NCBI RefSeq assembly: GCF_023094165.1
Contig: NZ_JALMDK010000005.1
Location: 124,001 to 188,000 of the forward strand
Source of the DNA: Crossiella sp. S99.2
GTDB taxonomy: Bacteria; Actinomycetota; Actinomycetes; Mycobacteriales; Pseudonocardiaceae
Direction of reading: 5' to 3'
DNA: 64,000 bases
The first letter of the stretch is position 1, and the number at the start of each line of letters is the position of its first letter. Position numbers and translations under genes: made by a program. The notes under the pieces are model-generated. The model was not told the DNA's origin, did no database searches, and saw nothing but the letters and a program-made list of their open reading frames with translations. Positions 15,989-23,875 of the stretch are shown here, piece by piece.

Positions 15989-16810
15989 ATGTCCTCGACA
16001 CCGTCTGTCCAACCGCTGCCCTGGCCACCGGAATGGCCGCGGGCGCGCGGCCGCTGGTACCTAGCCCTGGGCTGGCTGACTTTGCTCGCGCTGGTGTCCT
16101 TCGGCGGTGCGGCGCTGCTGCGGGGCGGCGAGTTCGATCCGGCGGTCAAGTACTTCGTGCTGTTCGGGCTCGTCTTCGCGGTGGTCGTGGTGCTGGGCTA
16201 CGACAGCAGGGTCCGGCGGCGCCGGGGCCAGGTGCGCACGGCGCCGGACCTGACCGGGCGGCAGGGGACCGTGTTGCCCTATTCCTGGCTGGGCTTCGCC
16301 GGGGCGCTCGTGCTCACCGTGCTGATGGCGCTGATCCTCGGGCTGGCCGCCTACGACCTCGGGCGCAGTCCGGCGGTCGTCGCCCCGGCCGCTGCCGCCG
16401 GGGTTTTCGGCGCGGCCGGGCTGTTCTTCCTGGTCTACCCGGCGCAGGTGCTGGCAGGGCGGATCGTGCGCGGACGGCTGGTGCTGACCCCGGACGGGAT
16501 CGAGCATCGAAGCTGGGGCTTCCGGTCCAGGCTGGGCTGGGACGGGGTGCGGCAGGTGGCCGCGGTCGCCGGGGACGGACCGCGGATCTGGGTGTCCGCC
16601 TTCGACAACCGGATCGAGCATCAGCAGCGCGCCTGGCTCGCCGGCAGGCCACCGCGGGAGCCCGGGGTGCTCATCGAGGGGCGGATGCTGGGCGTGGATC
16701 CGGTGCTGGCCTACCGGATGCTGGACTTCTACGCCGCCCGGCCGGGGATGCGGGCAGAGCTGGGCACCCCGGCTGCGGTGCGGCGGGCTCGGTCGGGGGA
16801 TTTCGACTAA
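15989..16810 (+). CDS. Membrane protein of unknown function (four predicted TM segments)
   Basis: 273 residues from ATG 15989 (GTG 15962 is an alternative). Two hydrophobic pairs are seen: YLALGWLTLLALVSFGGAAL and YFVLFGLVFAVVVVLGY, then WLGFAGALVLTVLMALILGLA and APAAAAGVFGAAGLFFLVYP. The C-terminal ~100 residues are soluble, with LVLTPDGIEHRSWGFRSRLGWDGVRQV resembling PH-like domains of small actinobacterial membrane proteins. It may ride the sdh transcript. Its end overlaps the convergent gene by 4 bp. No function assigned. Confidence 0.75.
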   Translation: MSSTPSVQPLPWPPEWPRARGRWYLALGWLTLLALVSFGGAALLRGGEFDPAVKYFVLFGLVFAVVVVLGYDSRVRRRRGQVRTAPDLTGRQGTVLPYSWLGFAGALVLTVLMALILGLAAYDLGRSPAVVAPAAAAGVFGAAGLFFLVYPAQVLAGRIVRGRLVLTPDGIEHRSWGFRSRLGWDGVRQVAAVAGDGPRIWVSAFDNRIEHQQRAWLAGRPPREPGVLIEGRMLGVDPVLAYRMLDFYAARPGMRAELGTPAAVRRARSGDFD

Positions 16811-17205
16811 CGTTTGCGGGCCTGGGTGTGCGGCCCGATGACGGTGATGGTGCCCTTGCCGGACGGCGCCGCCTCGGTGGCGGCCAGTTTGGTCAGTTCG
16901 GCCAGGCTGATCCGGACCCCGGTCAGGCTCAGCGCGAGGCTGGCGTGCAGGGCGTCGCGGAGGTGGTCGTCGGTGATGGACTCGATGGCGGTCAGCCCCT
17001 CGCGGAAGCAGGCCTGCCGTTGGCGGTCGGCGCGGCGCAGGAAGACCAGGCCGAGCGCGACCGCGCCCAGACCGGCCAGGGCGGTGGCGCCAGCGCCGAT
17101 CAGGCGGGCCGGGTCGCCGAGGTAGAGCGCCAGGGCGACCGCGATGGTGGCGAAGCCGATGAGCAGGCTGACCTGGCCCAGCGGGGTGTACCGGTCGGGA
17201 CGCAT
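16807..17205 (-). CDS. Small two-TM membrane protein of unknown function
   Basis: 132 residues from ATG 17205 (an in-frame upstream start at 17250 adds 15 residues). Two adjacent hydrophobic segments (VSLLIGFATIAVALALYL and LIGAGATALAGLGAVALGLVFL) are followed by a basic turn and a cytoplasmic helix-rich tail (RRADRQRQACFREGLTAIESITDDHLRDALHASL) ending in a polar, basic C-terminus. No motif recognised. Confidence 0.65.
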   Translation of the reverse strand: MRPDRYTPLGQVSLLIGFATIAVALALYLGDPARLIGAGATALAGLGAVALGLVFLRRADRQRQACFREGLTAIESITDDHLRDALHASLALSLTGVRISLAELTKLAATEAAPSGKGTITVIGPHTQARKR

Positions 17206-17281
17206 GTCTCCAGGGTCGCCCCTGGTGAGCCCGTTGTTAACCCGGATCACCGCTGGTGATGAGTTCGAGAGCCGACCGTGA

Positions 17282-18130
17282 CTACTTCACGCTCGGCGGC
17301 GCGGGCGCGGGCGAGCCGAAGCTCTCCTGGTACAGCTTCGCCCAGGACCCGTCACTGATCGCCTTGCCCAGGACCTCCACCAGCTTGGCACGCAGCGCGC
17401 GGTCGCGGGCCGGGATGCCGACGAAGTAGCCCTCGGCGCCCAGGTTGCGGCCGAGCACGGTGAAGGCGCCGTTCTCCGCGGCCGCGGAGCCGCGCAGCAC
17501 CAGGTCGTCCCCGGAGAAGGCGGTCACCGCCCCCGAGCGCAGCGCGCTCACGCAGGCGTCGCCGTTGCGCTCCTCGACGATGTTGGCGCTGACCGCGCGT
17601 GCCTTCTCCGCCGCACCCGACTCGGCCACTACGCACACCGGCTGGCCCGGGGCGACCGAGCCGGTGCCCTTGCGGGTCAACAGGTCCTGGTGCACCGGCA
17701 GGTACGGGCCGACCAGGCCGATCTGCGGCTGTTTGCTGGTCTTGATGCCGCCGAAGGCCAGGTCCACGTCGCCACTCTCCAAAGTGGACAGTCGGGTGGC
17801 CGCGGTGGTGCTGCGGAAGCGCACCGAGTCCTTGGGCAGCCCGAACCCGGTGGCGATCAGATCGGCCAGCCGGATGTCGAACCCGCTGTGCTTGCCGCCG
17901 TCCTGGTTGTACTTGCTCACGCCCGGCAGGTTGTCCGCCACCCCGACCACCATGCGCCCGCGGGCCTTGATCTTGTCGATGGTGGGGGAGCCGCTGGCCT
18001 GCTCGGAGGTGGGTGGGATGGAGACGCTGGTGGCGGTGCCGCCGGGGGTGGTGCTGGGGGCGGGGTCCTCGCCGCCGCAGGCGGTCAGGACGAGGAGACC
18101 GGTCAGGGCCACGAGGGCGATCCGCTGCAC
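17282..18130 (-). CDS. Solute-binding lipoprotein of an amino-acid ABC system (orphan)
   Basis: 282 residues. The N-terminus is a lipoprotein signal (VALTGLLVLTAC, lipobox Cys near residue 18), then a Ser/Thr/Pro linker to ~50. The mature part matches SBP_bac_3 proteins: KIKARGRMVVGVADNLPGVSKYN, HSGFDIRLADLIATGFGL, FRSTTAATRLSTLESGDVDLAFGG, and a second-lobe region GNLGAEGYFVGI-like. It lies downstream of gluABCD but beyond a strong hairpin, so it likely has separate transcription. Ligand probably an amino acid, specificity unknown; it could feed the adjacent GluCD permease or act as a sensor. Confidence 0.85.
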   Translation of the reverse strand: MQRIALVALTGLLVLTACGGEDPAPSTTPGGTATSVSIPPTSEQASGSPTIDKIKARGRMVVGVADNLPGVSKYNQDGGKHSGFDIRLADLIATGFGLPKDSVRFRSTTAATRLSTLESGDVDLAFGGIKTSKQPQIGLVGPYLPVHQDLLTRKGTGSVAPGQPVCVVAESGAAEKARAVSANIVEERNGDACVSALRSGAVTAFSGDDLVLRGSAAAENGAFTVLGRNLGAEGYFVGIPARDRALRAKLVEVLGKAISDGSWAKLYQESFGSPAPAPPSVK

Positions 18131-18144
18131 CGGCCCAGCCTAAC

Positions 18145-18183
18145 GGCGACGGCCCGCCCCCGGGATGGGGACGGGCCGTCGCC
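18145..18183 (-). terminator. Strong hairpin terminator after gluD
   Basis: A 12-bp perfect stem (GGCGACGGCCCG / CGGGCCGTCGCC) extends inward by a further CCCC/GGGG pairing with one bulged A. It sits 15 bp beyond the gluD stop and before the start of the downstream lipoprotein gene. Confidence 0.75.
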
Positions 18184-18198
18184 GAGCTTCGCGGCTGG

Positions 18199-19125
18199 CT
18201 AACCGCCGGCACCGCCGTCACCGGTGCGCAGGCCAGTGGCCGCCATCGGGTCGGGGCCGGTCGGCTGCTCCAGGTGGTCGGCCTTGACCCCGCGCGGTGG
18301 GCGGCTGCGGCGGGACATCCGCTTCTCCAGCAGCAGGGCCACCCAGCTGAGCAGGCTGTTGAGCGCGATGTAGATCAGCGCGATCACGATCATCGTCTGG
18401 AGCACGTTGTTGTTGTACTCGTTCGGCAGGATCCGGAACTGGCGCATCAGGTCGGAGAAGCTGAGCACCGCACCGCCGAGCGCGGTGTCCTTCACGATCA
18501 CCGCGACCTGGCTGACGATCGCGGGCAGCATCAGCGTCACCGCCTGCGGCAGCAGGATCATCCGCATGGTCTGCGTCTTGCGCATGCCCAGCGCCATGGA
18601 CGCCTCGGTCTGGCCCTTGGGCAGGGACAGGATGCCCGCGCGCACCACCTCGGCCAGCACCGAGGCGTTGTACAGCACCAGGCCGGTGACCACCGCGAAC
18701 AGCGGCCGGTCCGCCCGGTCCACGTCGGTGAAGGCCGCGTAGAACTCGTTCGCGAAGACCATCAGCAGCAGCACCGGGATGGCGCGGAAGAACTCCACGA
18801 CCGTGGCGGCCGGCACGCGGATCCACACGTGGTCGGACAGCCGCAGGATGCCGAAGAGCGCGCCGATGGGCAGCGCGATCAGGAGCGCGAGCGCCGCGGC
18901 CTTGAGCGTGTTGAGCAGGCCGGGTAGCAGGAACGTGGTCCAGACCGTGCCTTCGGTGAAGAACGGGGTCCACAGCTCCGGCCGCAGCTGGTCCTTGGCG
19001 CCGAGCTGGACGAAGATCCAGTAGAGCACCGCGAGCAGCACCACGGCGAAGATGATCGTGTAGACGACGTTGCGGGCCTTGGCCTTCGGGCCGGGCGCGT
19101 CGTAGAGAACCGAGGGGGCGCTCAT
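18199..19125 (-). CDS. gluD: Glutamate-type ABC transporter permease
   Basis: 308 residues. A HisM/GlnP-type permease: N-terminal TM (VVYTIIFAVVLLAVLYWIFV), an extra loop (GAKDQLRPELWTPFF), then the BPD_transp_1 core with ALALLIALPIGALFGIL, VEFFRAIPVLLLMVF and the EAA-type loop EVVRAGILSLPKGQTEASMALGM that contacts the ATPase. A basic and acidic cytoplasmic tail ends the protein. ATG 19125 overlaps the gluC stop (ATGA). Substrate is inferred as glutamate or a related acidic amino acid from gluABCD gene order. Confidence 0.9.
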   Translation of the reverse strand: MSAPSVLYDAPGPKAKARNVVYTIIFAVVLLAVLYWIFVQLGAKDQLRPELWTPFFTEGTVWTTFLLPGLLNTLKAAALALLIALPIGALFGILRLSDHVWIRVPAATVVEFFRAIPVLLLMVFANEFYAAFTDVDRADRPLFAVVTGLVLYNASVLAEVVRAGILSLPKGQTEASMALGMRKTQTMRMILLPQAVTLMLPAIVSQVAVIVKDTALGGAVLSFSDLMRQFRILPNEYNNNVLQTMIVIALIYIALNSLLSWVALLLEKRMSRRSRPPRGVKADHLEQPTGPDPMAATGLRTGDGGAGG

Positions 19126-19808
19126 CGCTTCACCGCCACCTTCTTGCTGACCCAGCCGAGCACCAGACCGGTTGGCAGGGTGAGCACCACGAAGCCCAGC
19201 GCGAAGATCGCGAAGACCAGGATGATCTTGTCACTTTCCTTCTCGATCATGTCCGACATCAGCAGCGAGGCTTCGGCGACACCGATCGCGCTGGCCACCG
19301 TGGTGTTCTTGGTCAGTGCGATCAGCACGCTGGCCAGCGGGGCCACCACGGCGCGGAAGGCCTGCGGCAGCACCACGATGCCCAGTGTCTGGCCGAAACC
19401 CAGGCCCAGCGCGCGGGATGCCTCGGCCTGCCCGACCGGCACCGTGTTGATGCCCGCCCGGATCGACTCGCAGACGAAGGTCGAGGTGTAGATGACGAAA
19501 CCGAGCACCGCGAGCCGGAAGTTGTTGGTGTCCAGGAAGGTCAGGTCGCCGGGCAGCTCACGGGCCAGCTTCAGGCCCAGCACGTTGTACAGCGCCAGCG
19601 ACATGGCCAGGATGATCAGCGTCAGCGGGGTGTTCCGGATGATGTTCACATAGGCCGTGCCGAACGCCCGCATGATCGGGACCGGACTGACCCGCATGCC
19701 CGCGAGCACGGTGCCCCACACCAGGGAGCCGATGGCTGAGTACACGGTGAGCTGCACGGTGCCCCAGAAGGCGCCGAGCACGTCGTACTCGCTCAGGAAG
19801 TCCAGCAT
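19122..19808 (-). CDS. gluC: Glutamate-type ABC transporter permease
   Basis: 228 residues. Shorter permease partner with five TM segments: FWGTVQLTVYSAIGSLVWGTVLAGM, TAYVNIIRNTPLTLIILAMSLALY, LAVLGFVIYTSTFVCESIRAGINTVPVGQAEASRALGLGFGQ (EAA loop) and a C-terminal IILVFAIFALGFVVLTLPTGLVL. It forms the heterodimeric pore with GluD. Preceded by a stem-loop in the gluB-gluC gap. Confidence 0.9.
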   Translation of the reverse strand: MLDFLSEYDVLGAFWGTVQLTVYSAIGSLVWGTVLAGMRVSPVPIMRAFGTAYVNIIRNTPLTLIILAMSLALYNVLGLKLARELPGDLTFLDTNNFRLAVLGFVIYTSTFVCESIRAGINTVPVGQAEASRALGLGFGQTLGIVVLPQAFRAVVAPLASVLIALTKNTTVASAIGVAEASLLMSDMIEKESDKIILVFAIFALGFVVLTLPTGLVLGWVSKKVAVKR

Positions 19809-19850
19809 GGTCTCCTCGACCTATGACTTGAGTAGACGGTGGTAGACGAA

Positions 19851-19882
19851 GTGCCGGGCACGGTCGTCGCCGCGCCCGGCAC
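19851..19882 (-). other. Intergenic stem-loop between gluB and gluC
   Basis: Arms GTGCCGGGC and GCCCGGCAC pair over 9 bp, continue past one mismatch with CGG/CCG, and close on a 6-nt loop. The position, after the binding-protein gene and before the permeases, is typical of structures that let the binding protein be made in excess by partial termination or mRNA protection. Confidence 0.6.
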
Positions 19883-19905
19883 CCCGGGCTCAACTAGAGG
19901 TCAGC

Positions 19906-20718
19906 TCACTTCTCGGTCAGGGCCGGCGGCTCGCCGACCTTGAAGATGGAGCCGAGGTTCTTCTCGATGGCCTTCTTCCACTCACCGGAGGAGTAGAACT
20001 TCTCCACCGCCTTGGCGATGTCGGCCTTGCGGGCGTCGCCCTTCTTCAGGCCGATGCCGTAGTTCTCGGTGGTGAAGGTCTTGCCGACCAGCTTGTACTT
20101 GCCCGGCTGCTTGGCGGCCAGACCGGCCAGGATGGTGGCGTCGGTGGTCAGCACGTCGATGGTGCCGGTGTCCAGACCGGACAGGCACTGGGAGTAGCCG
20201 TCGACCTGCTGCAGCGACGCTTCCTTGGCGAACCGGGTGACCACCGTGTCGGCGGAGGTCGAGCCCTTCACCGAGCACAGCTTCTTGCCGTTGACCGACT
20301 CGGGGCCGGTGATCGCGGTGTTGTCCGCCTTGACCAGCAGGTCCTGGCCGGTGACCAGGTACGGGCCGACGAAGTCCACCTCGGTCTTGCGCTTCTCGGT
20401 GATGGAGTAGGTGGCGGCGATGAAGTCGACGTCACCCTTCTTCAGCAGGCTCTCCCGGTCGGCCGACTTGGCCTCGACCCAGTTGATGTTCTTGGCGTCG
20501 ACGCCCAGCTCCTTGGCGACGAAGGTCGCCACGTCGACGTCGAAGCCCTCGTAGCCGGTGCCGGTCTTCTGGCCCAGGCCGGGCTGGTCGAACTTGATGC
20601 CGACCGTGAGCTTCTTGTCGCCGCCACTGCCGGCGTTCCCGCCGCCACCGCAGGCGCCGAGGAGGGCGACCGCGGCGGCAACGGCCACACCCGCCTGGAG
20701 GACTCGGGTAACGCGCAT
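19906..20718 (-). CDS. gluB: Glutamate-type ABC transporter solute-binding lipoprotein
   Basis: 270 residues from ATG 20718, with an AAGGGA ribosome site; an ATG 54 bp upstream is in frame but less likely. Lipoprotein signal VAVAAAVALLGAC gives a lipid-modified Cys, then a Gly/Ser linker. SBP_bac_3 blocks: LTVGIKFDQPGLGQK, YEGFDVDVATFVAKELGV, ESLLKKGDVDFIAATYSITEKR, VDFVGPYLVTGQDLLV. Closely like GluB of corynebacteria. It captures glutamate or a similar amino acid outside the membrane. Confidence 0.92.
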   Translation of the reverse strand: MRVTRVLQAGVAVAAAVALLGACGGGGNAGSGGDKKLTVGIKFDQPGLGQKTGTGYEGFDVDVATFVAKELGVDAKNINWVEAKSADRESLLKKGDVDFIAATYSITEKRKTEVDFVGPYLVTGQDLLVKADNTAITGPESVNGKKLCSVKGSTSADTVVTRFAKEASLQQVDGYSQCLSGLDTGTIDVLTTDATILAGLAAKQPGKYKLVGKTFTTENYGIGLKKGDARKADIAKAVEKFYSSGEWKKAIEKNLGSIFKVGEPPALTEK

Positions 20719-20794
20719 CTGCTGTCCCTTTCGGATCATCTCAACTACGAGGCGGCTGCCTCGCCCGTTCATCTCGCTGGGGCGCCGAAGCGTT

Positions 20795-21550
20795 TCAGTG
20801 AGTGAGGATCTTGCCGAGGAAGTCCTTGGCCCTGGCCGAGCGCGGGCTGGTGAAGAACTCCGTCGGGGTGGAGTCCTCCACGATCTCGCCGTCGGCCATG
20901 AAGATGACCCGGTCCGCGGCCTTGCGGGCGAAGCCCATCTCGTGGGTGACCACGAGCATGGTCATGCCGTCCTTGGCCAGCGTGGTCATCACGTCCAGGA
21001 CCTCCTGGACCATCTCCGGGTCCAGTGCCGAGGTGGGCTCGTCGAAGAGCATCACCTTCGGGCGCATGGCCAGCGCGCGGGCGATGGCCACCCGCTGCTG
21101 CTGGCCGCCGGAGAGCTGGGCGGGGTGCTTGTCGGCCTGGTTGGCGATGCCGACCCGCTCCAGCAGTTCCATGGCACGCTGCCGCGCATCGGTCTTGTTC
21201 AGCTTGCGCACCTTCATCGGGGCGAGCATCACGTTCTCGAGGATGGTTTTGTGCGCGAACAGGTTGAACTGCTGGAACACCATGCCGACGTCGGCGCGCA
21301 GGGCGGCCAGCTGCTTGCCCTCAGCGGGCAGCTGCTTGCCGTCGACCTCGATGATTCCGGAGTTGATCGGCTCAAGCCGGTTGATGGCCCGGCACAGCGT
21401 CGACTTGCCGGAGCCGGAGGGCCCGAGCACGACCACGACCTGGCCCTTGGGCACCTCCAGGTCGATGTTCTTCAGCACGTGCAGCGGCCCGAAGAACTTG
21501 TCCACGCCCGCCATTCGGATCATCGGCGGAGTGTGGGCGGCCGAGGTCAT
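20795..21550 (-). CDS. gluA: Glutamate-type ABC transporter ATP-binding protein
   Basis: 251 residues from ATG 21550 with a GGAGG ribosome site. Complete ATPase motifs: Walker [11 protein letters not shown]-loop region [11 protein letters not shown], signature LSGGQQQR, Walker [14 protein letters not shown], and the His switch VVTHEM. It is the first gene of gluABCD and drives uptake by GluCD. The operon is divergent from a two-component regulator across ~146 bp. Confidence 0.95.
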   Translation of the reverse strand: MTSAAHTPPMIRMAGVDKFFGPLHVLKNIDLEVPKGQVVVVLGPSGSGKSTLCRAINRLEPINSGIIEVDGKQLPAEGKQLAALRADVGMVFQQFNLFAHKTILENVMLAPMKVRKLNKTDARQRAMELLERVGIANQADKHPAQLSGGQQQRVAIARALAMRPKVMLFDEPTSALDPEMVQEVLDVMTTLAKDGMTMLVVTHEMGFARKAADRVIFMADGEIVEDSTPTEFFTSPRSARAKDFLGKILTH

Positions 21551-21696
21551 CAAACCTCCATAGTCGGCAGAACACGGGGTGGTGGACGATGGCGGAAACC
21601 TAGGGGTCGGAAACCACACCAGTCCAGGGCACTTGAGTAAGACTTAGGGTCTCAACTCTGTCACGGATGAGCCACGTGAGTCGGGAGGCACCACAC

Positions 21697-22368
21697 GTGC
21701 GGGTACTGCTGGTCGAGGACGACGACCGAGTGGCCGAGGCTTTGGAGCCCGCGCTGACCAGGCGCGGCATGGCTGTCACCCGCCTGCCCTCGGGCAAGGG
21801 CGTGCTGGAGGCGGTCGGCAATGTCGACGTCGTGCTGCTGGATCTCGGGCTGCCCGACGTGGACGGCTTTGTGCTGTGCCGGGCGATCCGGGCGGCCAGC
21901 GATGTCGCGGTGATCGTGGTGTCGGCGCGCGGGGAGGTCGACGACCGGATCCTGGGCCTGCACTCCGGGGCCGATGACTACCTGGTGAAGCCGTACGACA
22001 TCGGAGAGTTGGTGGCGCGGGTGCACGCGGTGCGCAGGCGCCGCGGCGAGGGCAGCGGCACCCCAGGCGCGGCGCTGACCTTCGGCGATGTCGAGGTCCA
22101 CATGGGACGGTACGAGGTGACCGTGGCCGGCGTGCCGGTCGCGCTGTCCCGCAAGGAGTTCCAGATGCTGGCCATGCTGGCCCAGGCCCGCGGCGCGGTG
22201 TGCACCAGGGAACGGATCATCGCCGAGGTGTGGGGCCGCAGCTGGTCCGGGGCGAACCGGACCCTGGACGTGCACATCGCCACCCTGCGCACCAAGCTGG
22301 GCCGCCCGGATCTGGTGGAAACCGTGCGCGGCGTCGGTTACCGTCTGGCCAGTCCGGCGGAGGGCTGA
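21697..22368 (+). CDS. OmpR/PhoB-family response regulator
   Basis: 223 residues from GTG 21697, chosen because GGGAGG lies 8 nt upstream and the frame then starts directly at MRVLLVEDDDRVAEAL; an ATG at 21667 adds ten residues. Receiver domain with acidic pocket EDD and phosphoacceptor D49 (VVLLD49LGLPDVDG) and the conserved Lys in YLVKPYD. The C-terminal winged helix shows LSRKEFQMLAMLAQARGAVCTRERII and RTLDVHIATLRTKLG. It is paired with the histidine kinase 4 bp downstream and divergent from gluA, which may be a target. Confidence 0.93.
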   Translation: MRVLLVEDDDRVAEALEPALTRRGMAVTRLPSGKGVLEAVGNVDVVLLDLGLPDVDGFVLCRAIRAASDVAVIVVSARGEVDDRILGLHSGADDYLVKPYDIGELVARVHAVRRRRGEGSGTPGAALTFGDVEVHMGRYEVTVAGVPVALSRKEFQMLAMLAQARGAVCTRERIIAEVWGRSWSGANRTLDVHIATLRTKLGRPDLVETVRGVGYRLASPAEG

Positions 22369-22372
22369 GCGG

Positions 22373-23776
22373 ATGCGGTCCAGGCTGCTGGTCATCGTGC
22401 TGTCGCTGGTCATCCTGGTGCTGCTCGGCCTCGGCGTGCCGCTGGCGCTGAACGTGGCCGGGATCGAGCAGCAGCAGCTGTTCCTGGACCGGGTCGGCGA
22501 CACCAGCCGGTTCGCCAGCCTGGCGCAGAACCCGCTGCTGGCGGACAAACCGGACCTGATCCGGCCCGAGCTGCAGCGGTATCACCAGGTGCACGGCATC
22601 TCGGTGCTGGTCACCGACCGGGAGAACCATTTCCTGGTCAGCTCGGACGACTCGATCAAGGTCGGCGACCCGCGGATCGCGGATCGGCTCAAGCTGGCCC
22701 TGGCCGGGCGGGTGCCGGAGACCGAGAACGCGCTGATGCCCTGGGACAGCACCCCGCTGGTGCTGGCCGAGCCGGTGCGGGTGGGCGGCGAGGTGCGCGG
22801 CGCCGTGGTCACCGTTTCGCCCACCGGCGCCAGCAGGCTGCGGGTGCTGCTGTGGTGGGGCGTGCTGGCCCTGGCCAGCGTGGCGGTGCTGTGCCTGGGT
22901 GTGCTGCTCGCACTGCCCATCGTGCGCTGGACGCTGCGCCCGGTCCGCCGCCTGGACGAGGCCACCGGCCGGATGGTGGCCAGCGTGGTCAGCGGCCGCC
23001 CGGTGGAACCCGTTGGCGGCGACACCGGCCCACCCGAGCTGCGGCACCTGACCCGCTCCTTCGACCAGATGGCCGCCAGCGTCAGCGATGTGCTGGCCGC
23101 CCAGCGCGCCTTCGTCGCCGACGCCTCCCACCAGCTGCGCAACCCGCTGACCGCGCTGCGCCTACGCCTGGGCAACCTGGAAGGCCACGTGCACGAGGAC
23201 TCCGTCGACCAGCACAACGCGGCGATGGAGGAAACCATCCGGCTCAACCAGATCCTGGACGAGCTGCTGTCCATGGCGCGGGCCGAGGCCAGCTCGGTGG
23301 AGCCGGTGCCCGCGGAGGTGGACGCGGCGGTGGCCGAACGGGTGGACGCCTGGCGGGTGGTCGCGGCGGCTCGCGGCATCGCACTGTCCACGCGGACGGA
23401 GCCGGAGCTGTTCGCGCTGGCGCCGCCGCGGGGGGTGGAGACGGTGCTGGACGCGTTGCTGGACAACGCGCTGAAGTTCAGCCCGGACCGGTCCTCGGTG
23501 GTGGTGAGCGCGGAGCAGTCCGGCGAGCTGGTGGTGCTGATCGTGCGCGACCACGGCCCCGGCCTGACGGCGGAGGAGCTGGACCGCGCCACCGACCGGT
23601 TCTGGCGCTCACCCAGCCACCAGAACATCACCGGCTCCGGGCTGGGACTGGCGATCGTGCGGCGAGTGGTGGAGCGGGCAGGCGGCTCGGTCCGCCTGGA
23701 CCTGCCAGAAGGCGGCGGCCTGGCCGTAGTCGTCGAACTTCCAGCCCTCGACCTCGGCCCCGACGAACACGCCTGA
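22373..23776 (+). CDS. Sensor histidine kinase
   Basis: 467 residues. TM1 residues ~5-28, an extracytoplasmic sensor of ~130 residues, TM2 ~158-182, a HAMP linker (RWTLRPVRRLDEATGRMVASV), then the H-box FVADASHQLRNPLTALRLRLG with phosphoacceptor H253. The ATPase domain shows ALLDNALKFSP (N-box), VRDHGPGL (G1) and GSGLGLAIVRRVVERAGG (G2). It phosphorylates the adjacent response regulator. The signal is unknown; proximity to gluABCD suggests amino-acid or nitrogen status as one possibility. Confidence 0.93.
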   Translation: MRSRLLVIVLSLVILVLLGLGVPLALNVAGIEQQQLFLDRVGDTSRFASLAQNPLLADKPDLIRPELQRYHQVHGISVLVTDRENHFLVSSDDSIKVGDPRIADRLKLALAGRVPETENALMPWDSTPLVLAEPVRVGGEVRGAVVTVSPTGASRLRVLLWWGVLALASVAVLCLGVLLALPIVRWTLRPVRRLDEATGRMVASVVSGRPVEPVGGDTGPPELRHLTRSFDQMAASVSDVLAAQRAFVADASHQLRNPLTALRLRLGNLEGHVHEDSVDQHNAAMEETIRLNQILDELLSMARAEASSVEPVPAEVDAAVAERVDAWRVVAAARGIALSTRTEPELFALAPPRGVETVLDALLDNALKFSPDRSSVVVSAEQSGELVVLIVRDHGPGLTAEELDRATDRFWRSPSHQNITGSGLGLAIVRRVVERAGGSVRLDLPEGGGLAVVVELPALDLGPDEHA

Positions 23777-23786
23777 CCCTCCCCGA

Positions 23787-23868
23787 AGTGTTGGCCGTTC
23801 TCGTACGCCCGATTGGCCAAACTCGTACGCCAAGTTGGCCAAACTCGTACGCCGGGTTGGTCGTTGTG
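23787..23868 (+). repeat. Repeat array 1 of the TTGGCC-TCGTACG family (four direct units)
   Basis: TTGGCC cores begin at 23791, 23813 and 23835, with a degenerate fourth (TTGGTC) at 23857, so the period is exactly 22 bp. Three units continue with GTT or CAA then nTCGTACGCC. The array fills the gap between the stops of the histidine kinase and the GH110-like gene, which are convergent. No spacers of unique sequence separate the units. Confidence 0.85.
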
Positions 23869-23875
23869 GGCGGGG

